Below, in pieces: positions 48,708 to 59,776 of a DNA stretch of 64,000 nt (the first letter of the stretch is position 1; each line of letters begins with the position of its first letter). The notes under the pieces were generated by a model. That model was not told the origin of the DNA and did no database searches. It saw only the letters and a program-made list of their open reading frames with translations. Where the stretch lies: contig CAWEUI010000017.1 in the NCBI GenBank assembly GCA_963812195.1, forward strand, positions 1 through 64,000, written 5' to 3'. Both the position numbers and the translations under genes were made by a program. This DNA comes from ZC4RG30 sp963812195 (lineage in GTDB: Bacteria > Pseudomonadota > Gammaproteobacteria > Steroidobacterales > Steroidobacteraceae).

Positions 48708-48900
48708 CGCCGCACTCGGCCGCAATGGCGGACCCGCGCGAGTGTGACGGAATTCTGGCTGCCGCAAATCTGCGACAAACTCCCCCCGGCGCCTGTGGTT
48801 TCCGATCCCCGCGGCGTCTTGCTGCTGTCCCGGCTGATATGGCCGAACCAGGTCCTGATCGCCTCGTTGTCCCCACTCCTCCATCAGCCGAAGCAGGCCC

Positions 48901-49938
48901 TTGAACACATCGTCGAAATCATCGGGACAACGAGCCCTGGACACAGCCGGTGCCTGCGGCGAAGCCATTGCCGGCAATCCACGCCTGTGCGTGATTCTCA
49001 ATCCACGCAGCTTCCGGGCCTCGGCCGGTAATCTGGCGGCGAGAGTCAGGGAACTGGCTCACCGTCTCGGCGCAGAGGTGATCGAGGCCACCGAACCCTC
49101 AACTCTGGCGCTGGCCATAGACCGGGCCATCGCGGCGGGTGGCCGACCCCTTGCGGTCGTGGCAGGCGACGGCACGGTGCAGGCCATCGTCGATCACATT
49201 GCCCGTGCAGGCGAAACCGGGCGCAACCCTGCACTTCTGATACTCGGAGGTGGCCGCACCAACCTGATCGCGGCGGATCTGGGTAGCCGGGGCCGCGTCC
49301 TGCAACGACTGGCCACGCACCTGAATCGGCCGGTATCGGGCATGCACGCCACCATGCGCGAACGTCACACGCTGGTGGTCGAACAGGAATCCGCGCCCGC
49401 GCGCCATGGCTTCTTTCTGGCCGGCGCACATCTGGACGGCATCATCAGGGCCTGCCACGCCTACCGTGAATCCGGGAGCAGCGCTCTGCACACGGGTCAT
49501 CTCAGCAGTGCGTACACCGTGATGAGACTGGGCCTGACCAGAGTGCTCGGCCGCAATCCGCTGCCGGACAAACCGGACCTGACCATCGATGCCGGGGAGC
49601 TCGGCGCATTGCGCGGACCGACCCGTCTGCTGCTCGCCTCGACGCTGTCGCACTCGAATGGACCGGTCAGTCCGTTCGCCAATCGCGGCGCGGGCATTCT
49701 GCAATGCACCGCGGTAAGTGGCCTTGCCCGGCGCGTGCTGATGCGCCTGCCGCGCATGCTGCTGGGCCGTTATTCGCCGGACATGATTCCGCAGGACGGC
49801 TATCTCAGCGGCCGCTGCGAACAGATAGTGGTGACCGGGCTGGCGCGCTATACGCTGGATGGCGAGAAGTTCGCCTGCGATCCCGCGCGGCCGGTGACGA
49901 TCCGCATCGGAGCCCCGTTGCGCTTCGTGCTGGCCTAG
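48901..49938 (+). CDS. Diacylglycerol/sphingosine kinase-family lipid kinase
   Basis: 345 residues with the DAGK catalytic domain: LCVILNPRSFRASAGNLAAR, the ATP-site VVAGDGTVQAIVDHIA, LILGGGRTNLIAADLG and the late LDGEKFACDPARPVTI strand with the acidic residue used in catalysis. Phosphorylates a lipid alcohol (YegS-like). The N-terminal ~25 residues are polar and possibly not conserved, so a later start is possible. Confidence 0.85.
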   Translation: MNTSSKSSGQRALDTAGACGEAIAGNPRLCVILNPRSFRASAGNLAARVRELAHRLGAEVIEATEPSTLALAIDRAIAAGGRPLAVVAGDGTVQAIVDHIARAGETGRNPALLILGGGRTNLIAADLGSRGRVLQRLATHLNRPVSGMHATMRERHTLVVEQESAPARHGFFLAGAHLDGIIRACHAYRESGSSALHTGHLSSAYTVMRLGLTRVLGRNPLPDKPDLTIDAGELGALRGPTRLLLASTLSHSNGPVSPFANRGAGILQCTAVSGLARRVLMRLPRMLLGRYSPDMIPQDGYLSGRCEQIVVTGLARYTLDGEKFACDPARPVTIRIGAPLRFVLA

Positions 49939-50019
49939 CCCGCGATCAGCGGCGGATGCCCCGGTTGATCGCAGCGGCATTCCGGCGCTAGTCTGCGCGC
50001 CGGACATGAAGCCGCAGCC

Positions 50020-50814
50020 ATGACGCAGATCCAGGCCGATATCCGCTACGTCGTAAAGGGCGAGCGTTCCATCTTCTATCCCGCGGAACGCGAGAAGTCC
50101 GTATGGCCGGGAGAAGACCACCTGATGACGCTGACCGACATGCGGCCCCTGCGCGATCAGCTCGGCATCGATCGCAATGGCTTTGCGCTGATCAATCACG
50201 TCACTGCAGTGAAGAACTTCTTCGATCCGGTGGAAGTCGAGACGGTGTTCTTTCCCGAAGTGATCGGGCTGGCAAGGCAGCTCAACGGCGCCGCGCATGC
50301 CGTGGCCTTCGGGCCGGTGCCGCGCAGCGATGATCCGGCCATCAAGCAGGGGCGCCTGCCGGCGTTCGGCGCGCACGTGGACTATGGCCGTCGCACCATC
50401 GAGGAAGTGACCCGCCCGCTGCTGGGCGAGCTGGCCGACTACTGGTTCAGCAAGCGCGTGGTGCTGATGAATTTCTGGCGACCCATCACCACCGTGTATC
50501 GCACACCGCTGGCGCTGTGCGACGCCTCGACGGTGCTGGCCGACGACCTGAACGACAGCGAGATCCGCGGTGGACTGGACGATCCGGACCGCCCGCCGCT
50601 GTACGGGTTCAACCTCAGCTTCAATCCGAACCATCGCTGGTACTACGTCGAGCAGATGCGTCCGGACGAGATGCTCGCCTTCAAGCTCTACGATTCGGAT
50701 CCGTCGCGGCCGCAGTGGACCGGGCACACGGCCTTCAATGATCCGCGGACGCCGGCCGACGCGCCGCCCCGTCAGAGCATGGAAGTACGCACGGTATCGT
50801 TCATCGAACCCTGA
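50020..50814 (+). CDS. CmcJ/NvfI-family 2-oxoglutarate/Fe-type oxidoreductase
   Basis: 264 residues matching the CmcJ/NvfI (GA4 desaturase-like) family: DIRYVVKGERSIFYPAEREK, NGFALINHVTAVKNFFD, AHVDYGRRTIEEV, LMNFWRPITTVYRTPLALCD and the C-terminal GHTAFNDP...RQSMEVRTVSF. The HVD and GHTAF His residues with a final Arg look like an Fe(II)/2-oxoglutarate facial-triad site. Known relatives oxidise natural products in fungi and cephamycin synthesis in bacteria; no biosynthetic cluster is visible here, so the substrate is unknown. Confidence 0.87.
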   Translation: MTQIQADIRYVVKGERSIFYPAEREKSVWPGEDHLMTLTDMRPLRDQLGIDRNGFALINHVTAVKNFFDPVEVETVFFPEVIGLARQLNGAAHAVAFGPVPRSDDPAIKQGRLPAFGAHVDYGRRTIEEVTRPLLGELADYWFSKRVVLMNFWRPITTVYRTPLALCDASTVLADDLNDSEIRGGLDDPDRPPLYGFNLSFNPNHRWYYVEQMRPDEMLAFKLYDSDPSRPQWTGHTAFNDPRTPADAPPRQSMEVRTVSFIEP

Positions 50815-50853
50815 AAAGGCGCTTCCCCCGCGAGCGCAGAAAGCCGATGCGGG

Positions 50854-51447
50854 CTACTTCGCGGGAGCGGCAGCCGGCTTGGTGGGCCGCAGAACCTCGA
50901 CGCTCAAGTGCGCCCCGGCCAACGACACCTGATGCGGGAAGCAGCTGGAATTGAACTTCAGGTTGCGTGTCGCAAACAGCGGCAGCACTTCCTTCTTGAC
51001 CTGCTCCAGCAACTCGCAATCGCCCGAACCGGGATGCCGGGGCGCATCGGCGTCGAGCGTCACCGGATCCCAGTATGCCGACACCACCGGACTGCCCGCG
51101 TTCGCATGGTCGCCCGAACCGGTGAGCTCCAGCACCGAGAAGCTGGCCTGCACGCCGGCCATCAACTCCGGCCCGGACGAGCGGACGCAGGTATAAGGCG
51201 TGACCATCAGATCCTCGCCGGCACCCAACTGCCGCAGGATATGCTTCATCTGGTCCACCAATCCGTCGCATGAATAGACGGATGTAAAACCCATGTAGAC
51301 AAGCTGCAGCTTGCGCGGCACCCACCGGGCCTCGACCGTCGCCTGCGCCGAGGCACCAGGCGCGCCATCGGAGTTTGCCCCCAGGGCCGGCGCACCCAGG
51401 CACAGCAGGCCGATCGCTGCAATTGCGGTTTTGGTGAAAGGTTTCAT
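50854..51447 (-). CDS. Secreted protein of unknown function
   Basis: 197 residues; signal peptide MKPFTKTAIAAIGLLCLG with cleavage near ALGAN. Body with four cysteines (VYSCDG, YTCVRS, GDCELLEQ, NSSCFPHQ) that could form two disulfides in the periplasm. Ends with an Ala/Pro/Lys tail. No family recognised. Confidence 0.7.
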   Translation of the reverse strand: MKPFTKTAIAAIGLLCLGAPALGANSDGAPGASAQATVEARWVPRKLQLVYMGFTSVYSCDGLVDQMKHILRQLGAGEDLMVTPYTCVRSSGPELMAGVQASFSVLELTGSGDHANAGSPVVSAYWDPVTLDADAPRHPGSGDCELLEQVKKEVLPLFATRNLKFNSSCFPHQVSLAGAHLSVEVLRPTKPAAAPAK

Positions 51448-51528
51448 GCCTTCACCATAGCCCTCTGCCTGCCCGACAACAATGGGGGTAACTACGGATC
51501 AGTTGCCTGGGCTGCGACCGCCCGGCTG

Positions 51529-51996
51529 CTACCGCTGCTCCACAGCCTCAAGCGCGCGCAACTTCGCCGCAATGAAACCTGAGTGGGGCACATGCAGCAG
51601 ATCGGCAATCCTGCGGATCATGTGTTCCTCGAATTCGCTCAGCACGCCATCACTGAACGCGGCTCGCCACAGCTCCTCGATGAGCTGCGCCTTGAGTTCG
51701 GCACCGAAGCTGGCGTTGATCTTCGAGGTGAACTGATACAGATCGTAAGCTTCTCGGGACTGCGCTTCGGCCACACTCAGCAGCTCGCGCGCCTCCGCCG
51801 CATCCAGACCGAACCTTCGCTGTACGGAATCCAGCACGGCGCGGCGTTCGGGTTCTGAAAAGCTCTGATCGCTGCGGGCGACCTCGACCAGCAATGCCGC
51901 CGCGGCAAGCCGTGCGCGCCGCTGGGCCGCGCCCTGGCTCTCCTCAGGGTGAGCGGCGATCCTGTGCTCGAAGAAGTCCCGGATGGTTGCCAGCAT
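51529..51996 (-). CDS. TerB-family (tellurite-resistance-like) protein
   Basis: 155 all-helical residues with the TerB layout: RLAAAALLVEVARSDQSFSE, RRAVLDSVQRRFGL, ELWRAAFSDGVLSEFEEHMI, RRIADLLHVPHSGF, where acidic residues of the two repeats may bind metal. Often a stand-alone gene; the link to tellurite is only by family name. Confidence 0.88.
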   Translation of the reverse strand: MLATIRDFFEHRIAAHPEESQGAAQRRARLAAAALLVEVARSDQSFSEPERRAVLDSVQRRFGLDAAEARELLSVAEAQSREAYDLYQFTSKINASFGAELKAQLIEELWRAAFSDGVLSEFEEHMIRRIADLLHVPHSGFIAAKLRALEAVEQR

Positions 51997-52102
51997 GGGG
52001 TGGGGTTCACTTGGGCGGCGTCGCTTCAGGCGACCGTGTACAGCTTACGAAACCAGTGGCTGCCGGGACAAATTACGTGCCGTTAAATCACTCCGTCGGG
52101 CT

Positions 52103-52862
52103 TCAGAATTTCTCGTCGGGGCGCAGATAGCGCCACTTGCCCATCGGCAAAGCTCCCAATGGCACATTGCCGCTGCGCACGCGCTTCAGTCCGGTCACCA
52201 CCAGCCCCACCATCTCGCACATGCGGCGGATCTGGCGCTTGCGCCCTTCGCGCAGCACGAAGCGCAACTGGTCCTGGTTCTGCCAGGACACCTGCGCCGG
52301 CTTCAGCCTGACACCGTCGAGCACGAGCCCATGCCGCAGGCGCTGCATGCCCTGCTCCGTGAGCCTGCCCTCGACCCGCACCAGGTACTCCTTCTCGACG
52401 GAGGAATCCTGTCCGATGAGCTGCTTTGCAACACGCCCGTCCTGCGTGAGTACCAGCAGCCCGGTGGAATCGATGTCCAGCCGTCCCGCCGGGGCAAGCC
52501 CCTTCAGGTGACCGGGCTCGAATGCGCAGCGGCGCAGGATCAGCCGCCCAGCGGTTCTCCGGGCGGACCAGCACGATGGCCGGTTCGTAGCCGTCTTCGG
52601 CCTGCCCTGATACATAACCCACGGGCTTGTGCAGCACGATGGTGACCAGCGCGCTCTGGTGCTCGCGTGCCGCCGGATCTATCTCGATACGCGCCTGCGC
52701 AGAAACCCGGGTACCAAGCGTATCGATGACCTGCCCATCCACCTTCACCCAGCCATTGGTGATCCAGCGCTCGGCCTCGCGACGCGAACACAGCCCCAGC
52801 TCCCCCATGCGCTTGGAAAGGCGCGGATTCTGCGCGGAGTCGCCGGCGCGCGGTCGCTTCAT
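52103..52862 (-). CDS. RNA pseudouridine synthase (RluB/E/F type), frameshifted
   Basis: ATG at 52862 overlapping the upstream stop. S4 RNA-binding domain (RLSKRMGELGLCSRREAERW, VKVDGQVIDTLGTRV), then the RsuA-type catalytic core LAPAGRLDIDSTGLLVLTQD with the catalytic Asp, and GRKRQIRRMCEMVGLVVTGL. A one-base insertion near 52527 (CGCATTC, expected CGCTTC) breaks the frame between APLR and FEPGHLKG. Corrected ~250 residues. Modifies uridine in 23S rRNA or tRNA; exact site uncertain. Confidence 0.88.
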
Positions 52863-53596
52863 GTTGCGGCCGGCGCCGGGCGATGCAACTCGTACTGGCA
52901 GATCGTCACCGCCGTGGCAACGTTCAGCGAATCGATGGCATCCGTACCCGGAACGGTAAACGGGTGCACCCGCATGCCGGCGAGAATCTCGCGGGGCAGT
53001 CCGCGCGCCTCGTTGCCGTACAGGAAGCACTCGCAGTCGCGAAATCCGCTGGAAGTGATGGACCGGCCCTGCAGGTCCAGGCAGGCAAGCCGCGCAAAGC
53101 GCCCGCCGAGCGAATGCAGCGGTACGTCTGCTTCCACCGGCACATGGAAGACGGCGCCCATGCTGGCGCGCACCGTCTTGCCGTTGTGCACGTCCACGCT
53201 GTCCGGGCTCAGCAGGCAGCGGAAACCTCCAAACCAGGCCAACGTGCGCAGGATGGTGCCCAGGTTGCCCGGGTCCTGGATCTCGTGCAGATAGATGGCG
53301 CGCTCGCCCGGCCGTGGCGCAGGCGCTTCCAGCAGGGGCACGACGGCGGCGATGCCCTGCGGCGTGCGCGTCTGGGTGATCTGGGCCATCTGGCGCGCAT
53401 TGACCACCTGCACCGGCAGGCGGCTCTTCCAGCCGGCATGTTCGCGCGTCAGGTAGATCTCGCTGGATTGCAGGCGCGCATCCCGCGCCGCCGCCTTCTC
53501 CAGCTCCAGCACCAGATGCTCGCCCTCCACCAGGAAGCAGCCCAGTTCCCTGCGGTACTTGCGCTGATGGAGCTTGCGGATGTCTTCGACCTTCAT
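52859..53596 (-). CDS. SpoU/TrmH-family RNA 2'-O-methyltransferase
   Basis: 245 residues: an L30e-like substrate-binding N-domain (RKLHQRKYRRELGCFLVEGE) and a knotted SPOUT domain with IYLHEIQDPGNLGTILRTLA, FLYGNEARGLP and the C-terminal SLNVATAVTICQYEL. Methylates ribose in an RNA. It overlaps both neighbours by 4 bp, so the three minus-strand genes are translationally linked. Confidence 0.93.
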   Translation of the reverse strand: MKVEDIRKLHQRKYRRELGCFLVEGEHLVLELEKAAARDARLQSSEIYLTREHAGWKSRLPVQVVNARQMAQITQTRTPQGIAAVVPLLEAPAPRPGERAIYLHEIQDPGNLGTILRTLAWFGGFRCLLSPDSVDVHNGKTVRASMGAVFHVPVEADVPLHSLGGRFARLACLDLQGRSITSSGFRDCECFLYGNEARGLPREILAGMRVHPFTVPGTDAIDSLNVATAVTICQYELHRPAPAAT

Positions 53597-55200
53597 GAGA
53601 GGTTCCTCGCCACCGCCTCGGCCACCCGGATGCCGTCCACTCCCGCCGAAAGTATGCCGCCCGCGTAGCCGGCTCCCTCACCGCAGGGGTACAGACCCCG
53701 CACGTTCAGGCTCTGCAGCGATTCGCCGTCGCGCGTGATGCGCACCGGCGACGAGGTGCGGCTTTCCACGCCGGTGAGCACGGCATCTTCGCGGTCGAAG
53801 CCGCGGATCTGCCTGCCGAAGGCGGGCAATGCCTCGCGGATGGCGTCGATGGCGTAGTCCGGCAGCGTCGGCGACAGGTCGCCCAGCCGCACGCCGGGCT
53901 GGTAGGAGGGCTGCACCTGGCCAAGCTGCGTGGAGGCAACGCCGCGCAGAAAATCGCCGACCAGCTGGCCGGGCGCGCAGTAGTCCTCGCCGCCGAGTCT
54001 GTATGCCGTGGACTCCAGCGCTTCCTGCAACGCGACGCCGGCCAGCGGGCCACCGGGATAATCGGCTTGCGGGTTGATGCCCACCACGATGCCGGCATTG
54101 GCATTGCGCTCGTTGCGCGAATACTGGCTCATGCCATTGGTCACCACGCGCCGCGGCTCGGAGGTGGCGGCCACCACCGTGCCGCCCGGACACATGCAGA
54201 AGCTGTACACGGCGCGACCATTGCCCGCATGGTGCACGAGCTTGTAGTCGGCGGCGCCCAGGCGCGGATGGCCGGCAAAGCGGCCGAAGCGGGCGGCGTC
54301 GATCATGCGACTGCGGATGCTCGATGCGAAAGCCGATGGCGAACGGCTTGGCCTCCAGGAATACCCCGCGCCGCTCCAGCATGCGCAGGGTGTCGCGCGA
54401 ACTGTGGCCCAGTGCCAGCACCACATGGCGGCCATAGAGCTTCTCGCCATTGGCCAGCACCACGCCTTCGATCTGCGCCGCCTTCGATCAGCACGTCCGT
54501 GACTCTGGTTCTCGAATCGCACCTCGCCGCCCAGCGCGATGATTTCCTCGCGCATCCGTGCCACCACGCCGGTGAGGCGGAAGGTGCCGATATGCGGTTT
54601 GGCCAGGTAGAGGATTTCCTGCGGGGCGCCGGCGCGCACGAACTCGCGCATGACCTTGCGGCCGTAGAACTTCGGGTCCTTGATCTGGCTGTACAGCTTG
54701 CCGTCGGAGAACAGTCCGGCGCCGCCTTCGCCGAACTGCACGTTGGACTCCGGCGTCAGGATCTTCTTGCGCCACAGCGCCCAGGTATCGGCCGTACGGC
54801 GGCGCACGTCGCGGCCGCGTTCCAGCACGATGGGCCGGAAGCCCATCTGCGCCAGCAGCAGCGCCGCGAACAAGCCGCCCGGGCCGAAGCCAACGACCAG
54901 CGGGCGCTCCCGCAGCGATTGCGGCGCCCGGGCCACCGGGTGATAGGAGATGTCCGGCGCCGCGCCGATATGCCGATCGTCCGCGAACCGGTGCAGCAGC
55001 GCCTGCTCGTCGCGCACGGTGACATCGACGATGCAGCTGAAGATGATGGCGCGACTCTTCTTGCGCGCATCGTAGCTGCGCTTGAACAGGCTGAAATCGA
55101 TCAAGTCGGCCGTTGTGATGCCCAGCCGCTGCACGATGGCCTGCCGCAATTCATCGGGCTCGTAGTCGAGCGGCAGTTGCAGTTCGCTGATGCGCAGCAC
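53593..55200 (-). CDS. FAD-dependent oxidoreductase (COG2509-type), two compensating shifts
   Basis: About 535 residues. N-domain LRISELQLPLDYEPDELRQA, FAD-binding LVVGFGPGGLFAALLLAQMG, then NVQFGEGGAGLFSDGKLYSQ and CPGGTVVAATSEPRRVVTNG, and the end GLYPCGEGAGYAGGILSAGVD. Between about 54500 and 54306 the real sequence (GVVLANGEKLYGRHVVLALGH) lies in another frame: one extra base near 54497 and one near 54306 (TCGCATGATC, expected TCGATGATC), with one more likely near 54480. The family oxidises or reduces unknown substrates. Overlaps the methyltransferase gene. Confidence 0.88.
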   Translation of the reverse strand: MLRISELQLPLDYEPDELRQAIVQRLGITTADLIDFSLFKRSYDARKKSRAIIFSCIVDVTVRDEQALLHRFADDRHIGAAPDISYHPVARAPQSLRERPLVVGFGPGGLFAALLLAQMGFRPIVLERGRDVRRRTADTWALWRKKILTPESNVQFGEGGAGLFSDGKLYSQIKDPKFYGRKVMREFVRAGAPQEILYLAKPHIGTFRLTGVVARMREEIIALGGEVRFENQSHGRADRRRRRSKAWCWPMARSSMAAMWCWHWATVRATPCACWSGAGYSWRPSRSPSAFASSIRSRMIDAARFGRFAGHPRLGAADYKLVHHAGNGRAVYSFCMCPGGTVVAATSEPRRVVTNGMSQYSRNERNANAGIVVGINPQADYPGGPLAGVALQEALESTAYRLGGEDYCAPGQLVGDFLRGVASTQLGQVQPSYQPGVRLGDLSPTLPDYAIDAIREALPAFGRQIRGFDREDAVLTGVESRTSSPVRITRDGESLQSLNVRGLYPCGEGAGYAGGILSAGVDGIRVAEAVARNLS

Positions 55201-55273
55201 GGCGGGCTTCCTGGCCGGTCTGTCCGGCAGAGGGGTAGAATCGGCTCATTCTAGCGTGTGGTAACCGGCACGA

Positions 55274-55897
55274 ATGGCTCGTACAAAAAGCAGTGCCAGC
55301 TGGATGTCGCGGCACCTGTCCGATCCCTTCGTCAAGCAGGCGCAGAAGGACGGCTACCGGTCACGCTCGGCATACAAGCTGGTCGAACTCAACGACAAGG
55401 ACAAACTGATCCGGCCGGGCATGCGCGTGCTCGACCTGGGCTCGGCCCCGGGCGGCTGGTCCCAGGTGGCAGGCAAGCTCGTCGGCCGCAAGGGTCGTGT
55501 GCTGGCCACGGACATCCTGCCGATGGATGGTCTGCCGAACGTGGATTTCATCCAGGGCGACTTCACCGAGGACGCCATCGTGCAGCAACTGCTCGACTGG
55601 CTGGGCGGCGACAGGTTCGACCTGATCATCTCCGACATCGCGCCGAACATCAGCGGCATCGACTCGGCCGACCAGGCCAGATCGATGTATTTTCTCGAGC
55701 TGGCACTGGATACCGTGCTCAGGACCCTCAAGCCCGGCGCGGCCTTCGTCGCCAAGATGTTCCAGGGTTCGGGCTCGGACCAGTACCTGAAGGAGTTGCG
55801 GACGCACTTCGAGAAGGTGGCCATCCGCAAGCCGGCGGCCTCGCGCAAGGAATCGCGCGAGGTGTACATCGTGGCCAGGGGATTCAAGGGCAAATAG
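55274..55897 (+). CDS. rlmE: 23S rRNA (uridine-2'-O-)methyltransferase
   Basis: 207 residues of the FtsJ/RrmJ family: RSAYKLVELNDKDKLIRPGM with the catalytic Lys, VLDLGSAPGGWSQVAGKLVG as the AdoMet motif, DLIISDIAPNISGID with the catalytic Asp and AAFVAKMFQGSGSDQYLKEL. Methylates U2552 of 23S rRNA, a heat-shock function in E. coli. In many gammaproteobacteria ftsH follows; here a DUF885 peptidase-like gene does. Confidence 0.97.
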   Translation: MARTKSSASWMSRHLSDPFVKQAQKDGYRSRSAYKLVELNDKDKLIRPGMRVLDLGSAPGGWSQVAGKLVGRKGRVLATDILPMDGLPNVDFIQGDFTEDAIVQQLLDWLGGDRFDLIISDIAPNISGIDSADQARSMYFLELALDTVLRTLKPGAAFVAKMFQGSGSDQYLKELRTHFEKVAIRKPAASRKESREVYIVARGFKGK

Positions 55898-55916
55898 CAA
55901 CGTCGAGGTTCATTCG

Positions 55917-57683
55917 ATGAGTCACTGCAGATTCCGCATATTGCTCGTTGTCTTCTGCGTTGTACTGGCACCGGCTGCAGCCCGGGCCCAGGACGCCCCG
56001 ACGTGGATCGAAAGGAGCAACGCATTCACCCGGCAATTGCTGCTGACCGACGCGCAGTTCGAACCGGAGGACGCGGCGCAGACCGGACTGGAGCAGTTTG
56101 ACGGCAAGGCGCTCGACCTCGGCCCGCAGCTCTCCGAACGGCTGATTGCCGCCGAGCAGAAGCAGCGCGATGTCTTCACCGCCGCGCTGGCGCTCGGAGG
56201 CCGATCCGCGGGTGAAGCAGGACCTGCAGATACTGATCAATGCGATCGACCGCAGGATCGAGGGCACAAGGCTCAATGACAGGCTGACACTGGACTGGAT
56301 CGACGTCCCCCAGCTCGTGTTCGGCAACATGAACAATGCACTCGACCCGCAGCTCAGCGCCGCACGCCGGGCCAGGGCGCTGGAGCTCTTGCAGCGCTAC
56401 ACCGGGCTGTATCCGGGCACCACTCCGCTGACTGAACTGGCCCGGGCACGCTGGGCAGACAGCCAGGGCGCCGGCAAAGTCGGCCCCTACAAGGGCAAGC
56501 TCGAGGACACGCTGGGCAAGACCGCCACCTACATCCAGGGCATCCACGACCTGTTCGCCAAGGCGAAGATCAAGGGCGCCGACAAGGCGCTACGGGCGCA
56601 TGGACAAGCAGCTGCGCGACTACGCCGCCTGGGAGAAGGCGACGGTGCTGCCGAAGGCGCGCGAGGATTTCCGCCTGCCGCCCGAGCTGTACGCCTTCAG
56701 CCTCAGGCAGGTGGGCATCGACCTGCCTCCGGAGCAGTTGATTGCCCGCGCCCGCCGCGGCTTCTACGACACCCGCCAGCAGATGCAGGCGCTGGCGCCC
56801 GAGGTCGCGCCGCAAGTTCGGGTTCGACAAGACCGACTACCTGTCGGTGATCGCGCAGTTGAAGCAGGACAAGATCCATGCGGACCAGATCAAGGCCTAC
56901 TACACCGGCGTGCTGGCGCGGATCGACCAGACGATCACCGACCAGCACCTGATCAGCCGGCCGGACTACCCGGTCCTGATGCGGCTCGGCACCCCGGCAG
57001 AGAACGCGCAGCAGCCCGCACCGCACATGGTGTCGCCGCGGCTGATCGGCAACACCGGCGAGCGTGGCGCTTTCGTGCTCAGCACCGGCGACGCTTCGGC
57101 CGGACCCGACGCGGCCTATGATGATTTCGACTTCAAGGCCGCGGCCTGGACGCTCAGCGCGCACGAGGCGCGGCCCGGCCATGAGCTGCAATTCGCCCAG
57201 ATGGTCGCACGCGGCGTCAGCCAGGCGCGCGCGCTATACGCCTTCAACAGTGTCAATGCCGAGGGCTGGGCCTTGTACGCGGAAGCCGAGTTCATGCCCT
57301 ACGAGCCGATCGAGGGGCAGCTGATCGCCCTGCAGTTCCAGCTGCTGCGCGAGAGCCGGGCGATGCTCGACCCGATGCTCAATCTGGGACAGATCAAGCC
57401 CGAGGAGGCGGCCAGGTGGCTGCGCGAGCAGGTCGGCATATCCCGGGCTTTCACCAGGGAGGAAATCGATCGCTTCACGTTCCGCTGGCCCGGCCAGGCC
57501 GGCAGCTACTTCTATGGCTACGGCCAGCTGGCCGACCTGCGCACGGCAACGGAACTGGCCCTGGGCGACAAGTTCGACCGCCAGGCCTTCAACGACTTTC
57601 TCGTCGATCAGGGCCTGCTGCCACTGGACCTGCTGGCCACCGCCGTGCGCAAGGACTTCATCCCGGCGCAGCTGGCGAAGTAG
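55917..57683 (+). CDS. DUF885 family protein (metallopeptidase-like), three frameshifts
   Basis: Signal peptide (LLVVFCVVLAPAAARAQ), then a long helical protein with the family's HEARPGHELQFAQMV motif, whose His-Glu...His resembles a zinc-peptidase site, and NSVNAEGWALYAEAEFM, GYGQLADLRTATELALGD near the end. Three single-base insertions split it: near 56204 (CTCGGAGGCC, expected CTCGAGGCC), 56598 (GCGCATGGAC, expected GCGATGGAC) and 56812 (GCGCCGCAAG, expected GCGCGCAAG). Corrected length is ~585 residues, normal for the family. Secreted; substrate unknown. Confidence 0.85.
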
Positions 57684-57691
57684 CGCGGACG

Positions 57692-58953
<1,262 letters not shown>

Positions 58954-59164
58954 CGAGCTCTTGGCCAGCTCCAGGTCGGCCTTGCTGACGATTTCGCCGT
59001 CGGCCGAAGGGTCAAACGGCTCCGGATCGTAGATCTCGTCGTGGCGCCCGACGTTGCCGTTTACATTGCCGCCACCGCCGCCACCGCCACCGCCACCGCC
59101 GCGGTTGCCGTCGCGATGACGTTGCCGCGCTGCCGGTTCTGGCCCGGCCCCCCCAGGTAGCCTC

Positions 59165-59494
59165 TCACAGGTTGCCTTCCAGGAATGCCGAAAGCTGCGA
59201 TTTGGACATGGAGCCGACCTTCTGGGCGTGCACCGCCCCGTCCTTGAACAGGATCAGCGTCGGAATGCTGCGAATGCCGAATCGCGGCGGAGTCTGCGGA
59301 TTCTCGTCGATGTTGATCTTGGCGATCTTGAGCCGGCCCTTGTAGCTGTCGGCGGCCTCATCGAGGATCGGGGCGATCGCCTTGCAGGGACCGCACCATT
59401 CTGCCCAGAAATCGAGCAATACCGGCTCGGCGGACTTCAGTACGTCATTTTCGAATTCAGCGTCGGTCGTGTGGACGATCAAGGGATTGCTCAC
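59165..59494 (-). CDS. trxA: Thioredoxin 1
   Basis: 109 residues: LLDFWAEWCGPCKAIAPILD with the redox CGPC, KINIDENPQTPPRFGIRSIP with the cis-Pro loop, TLILFKDGAVHAQKVG and the end SAFLEGNL. Cytosolic disulfide reductase. Slight oddity: TPPRFGIRSIP where TAPKYGIRGIP is usual. Next to rho and divergent from rhlB, as in E. coli. Confidence 0.97.
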   Translation of the reverse strand: MSNPLIVHTTDAEFENDVLKSAEPVLLDFWAEWCGPCKAIAPILDEAADSYKGRLKIAKINIDENPQTPPRFGIRSIPTLILFKDGAVHAQKVGSMSKSQLSAFLEGNL

Positions 59495-59776
59495 GGGCTT
59501 CGGGCCTCCGAAGAAATAGGACCTTGTGTTGCCAGATCAGGTCAGGTTTTGCGGAATCTAGAGGAGTTTCCTGGGGTGCGCCTTGGGCGCTTTTGCGGGG
59601 CGGGAGAGAAATCCCGCGCCATGGGTATGGTCAAACGTTTAGACTACGTGATTAAGGATTGGTTCCAGGGCGCGCAGAATCGCGCCGCGTATGGAATGCT
59701 TTTTTAGCCGGTCCTCGCCCGATTTGCAAGCACCCCGGGCCAATACCTGGAGGCGGGCTGTATTCATGAAACAAAG

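Noticed and set aside
46806..49001. 731-codon antisense open frame
   Set aside because: Only 47831-48707 has a real protein (signal peptide and barrel strands); the rest is the shadow of the HDOD gene and upstream non-coding DNA, opened by a probable one-base insertion.
52083..53681. Single 532-codon frame spanning two minus-strand genes
   Set aside because: It joins out-of-frame methyltransferase codons with part of the pseudouridine synthase; real genes are in 52859-53596 and 52103-52862.
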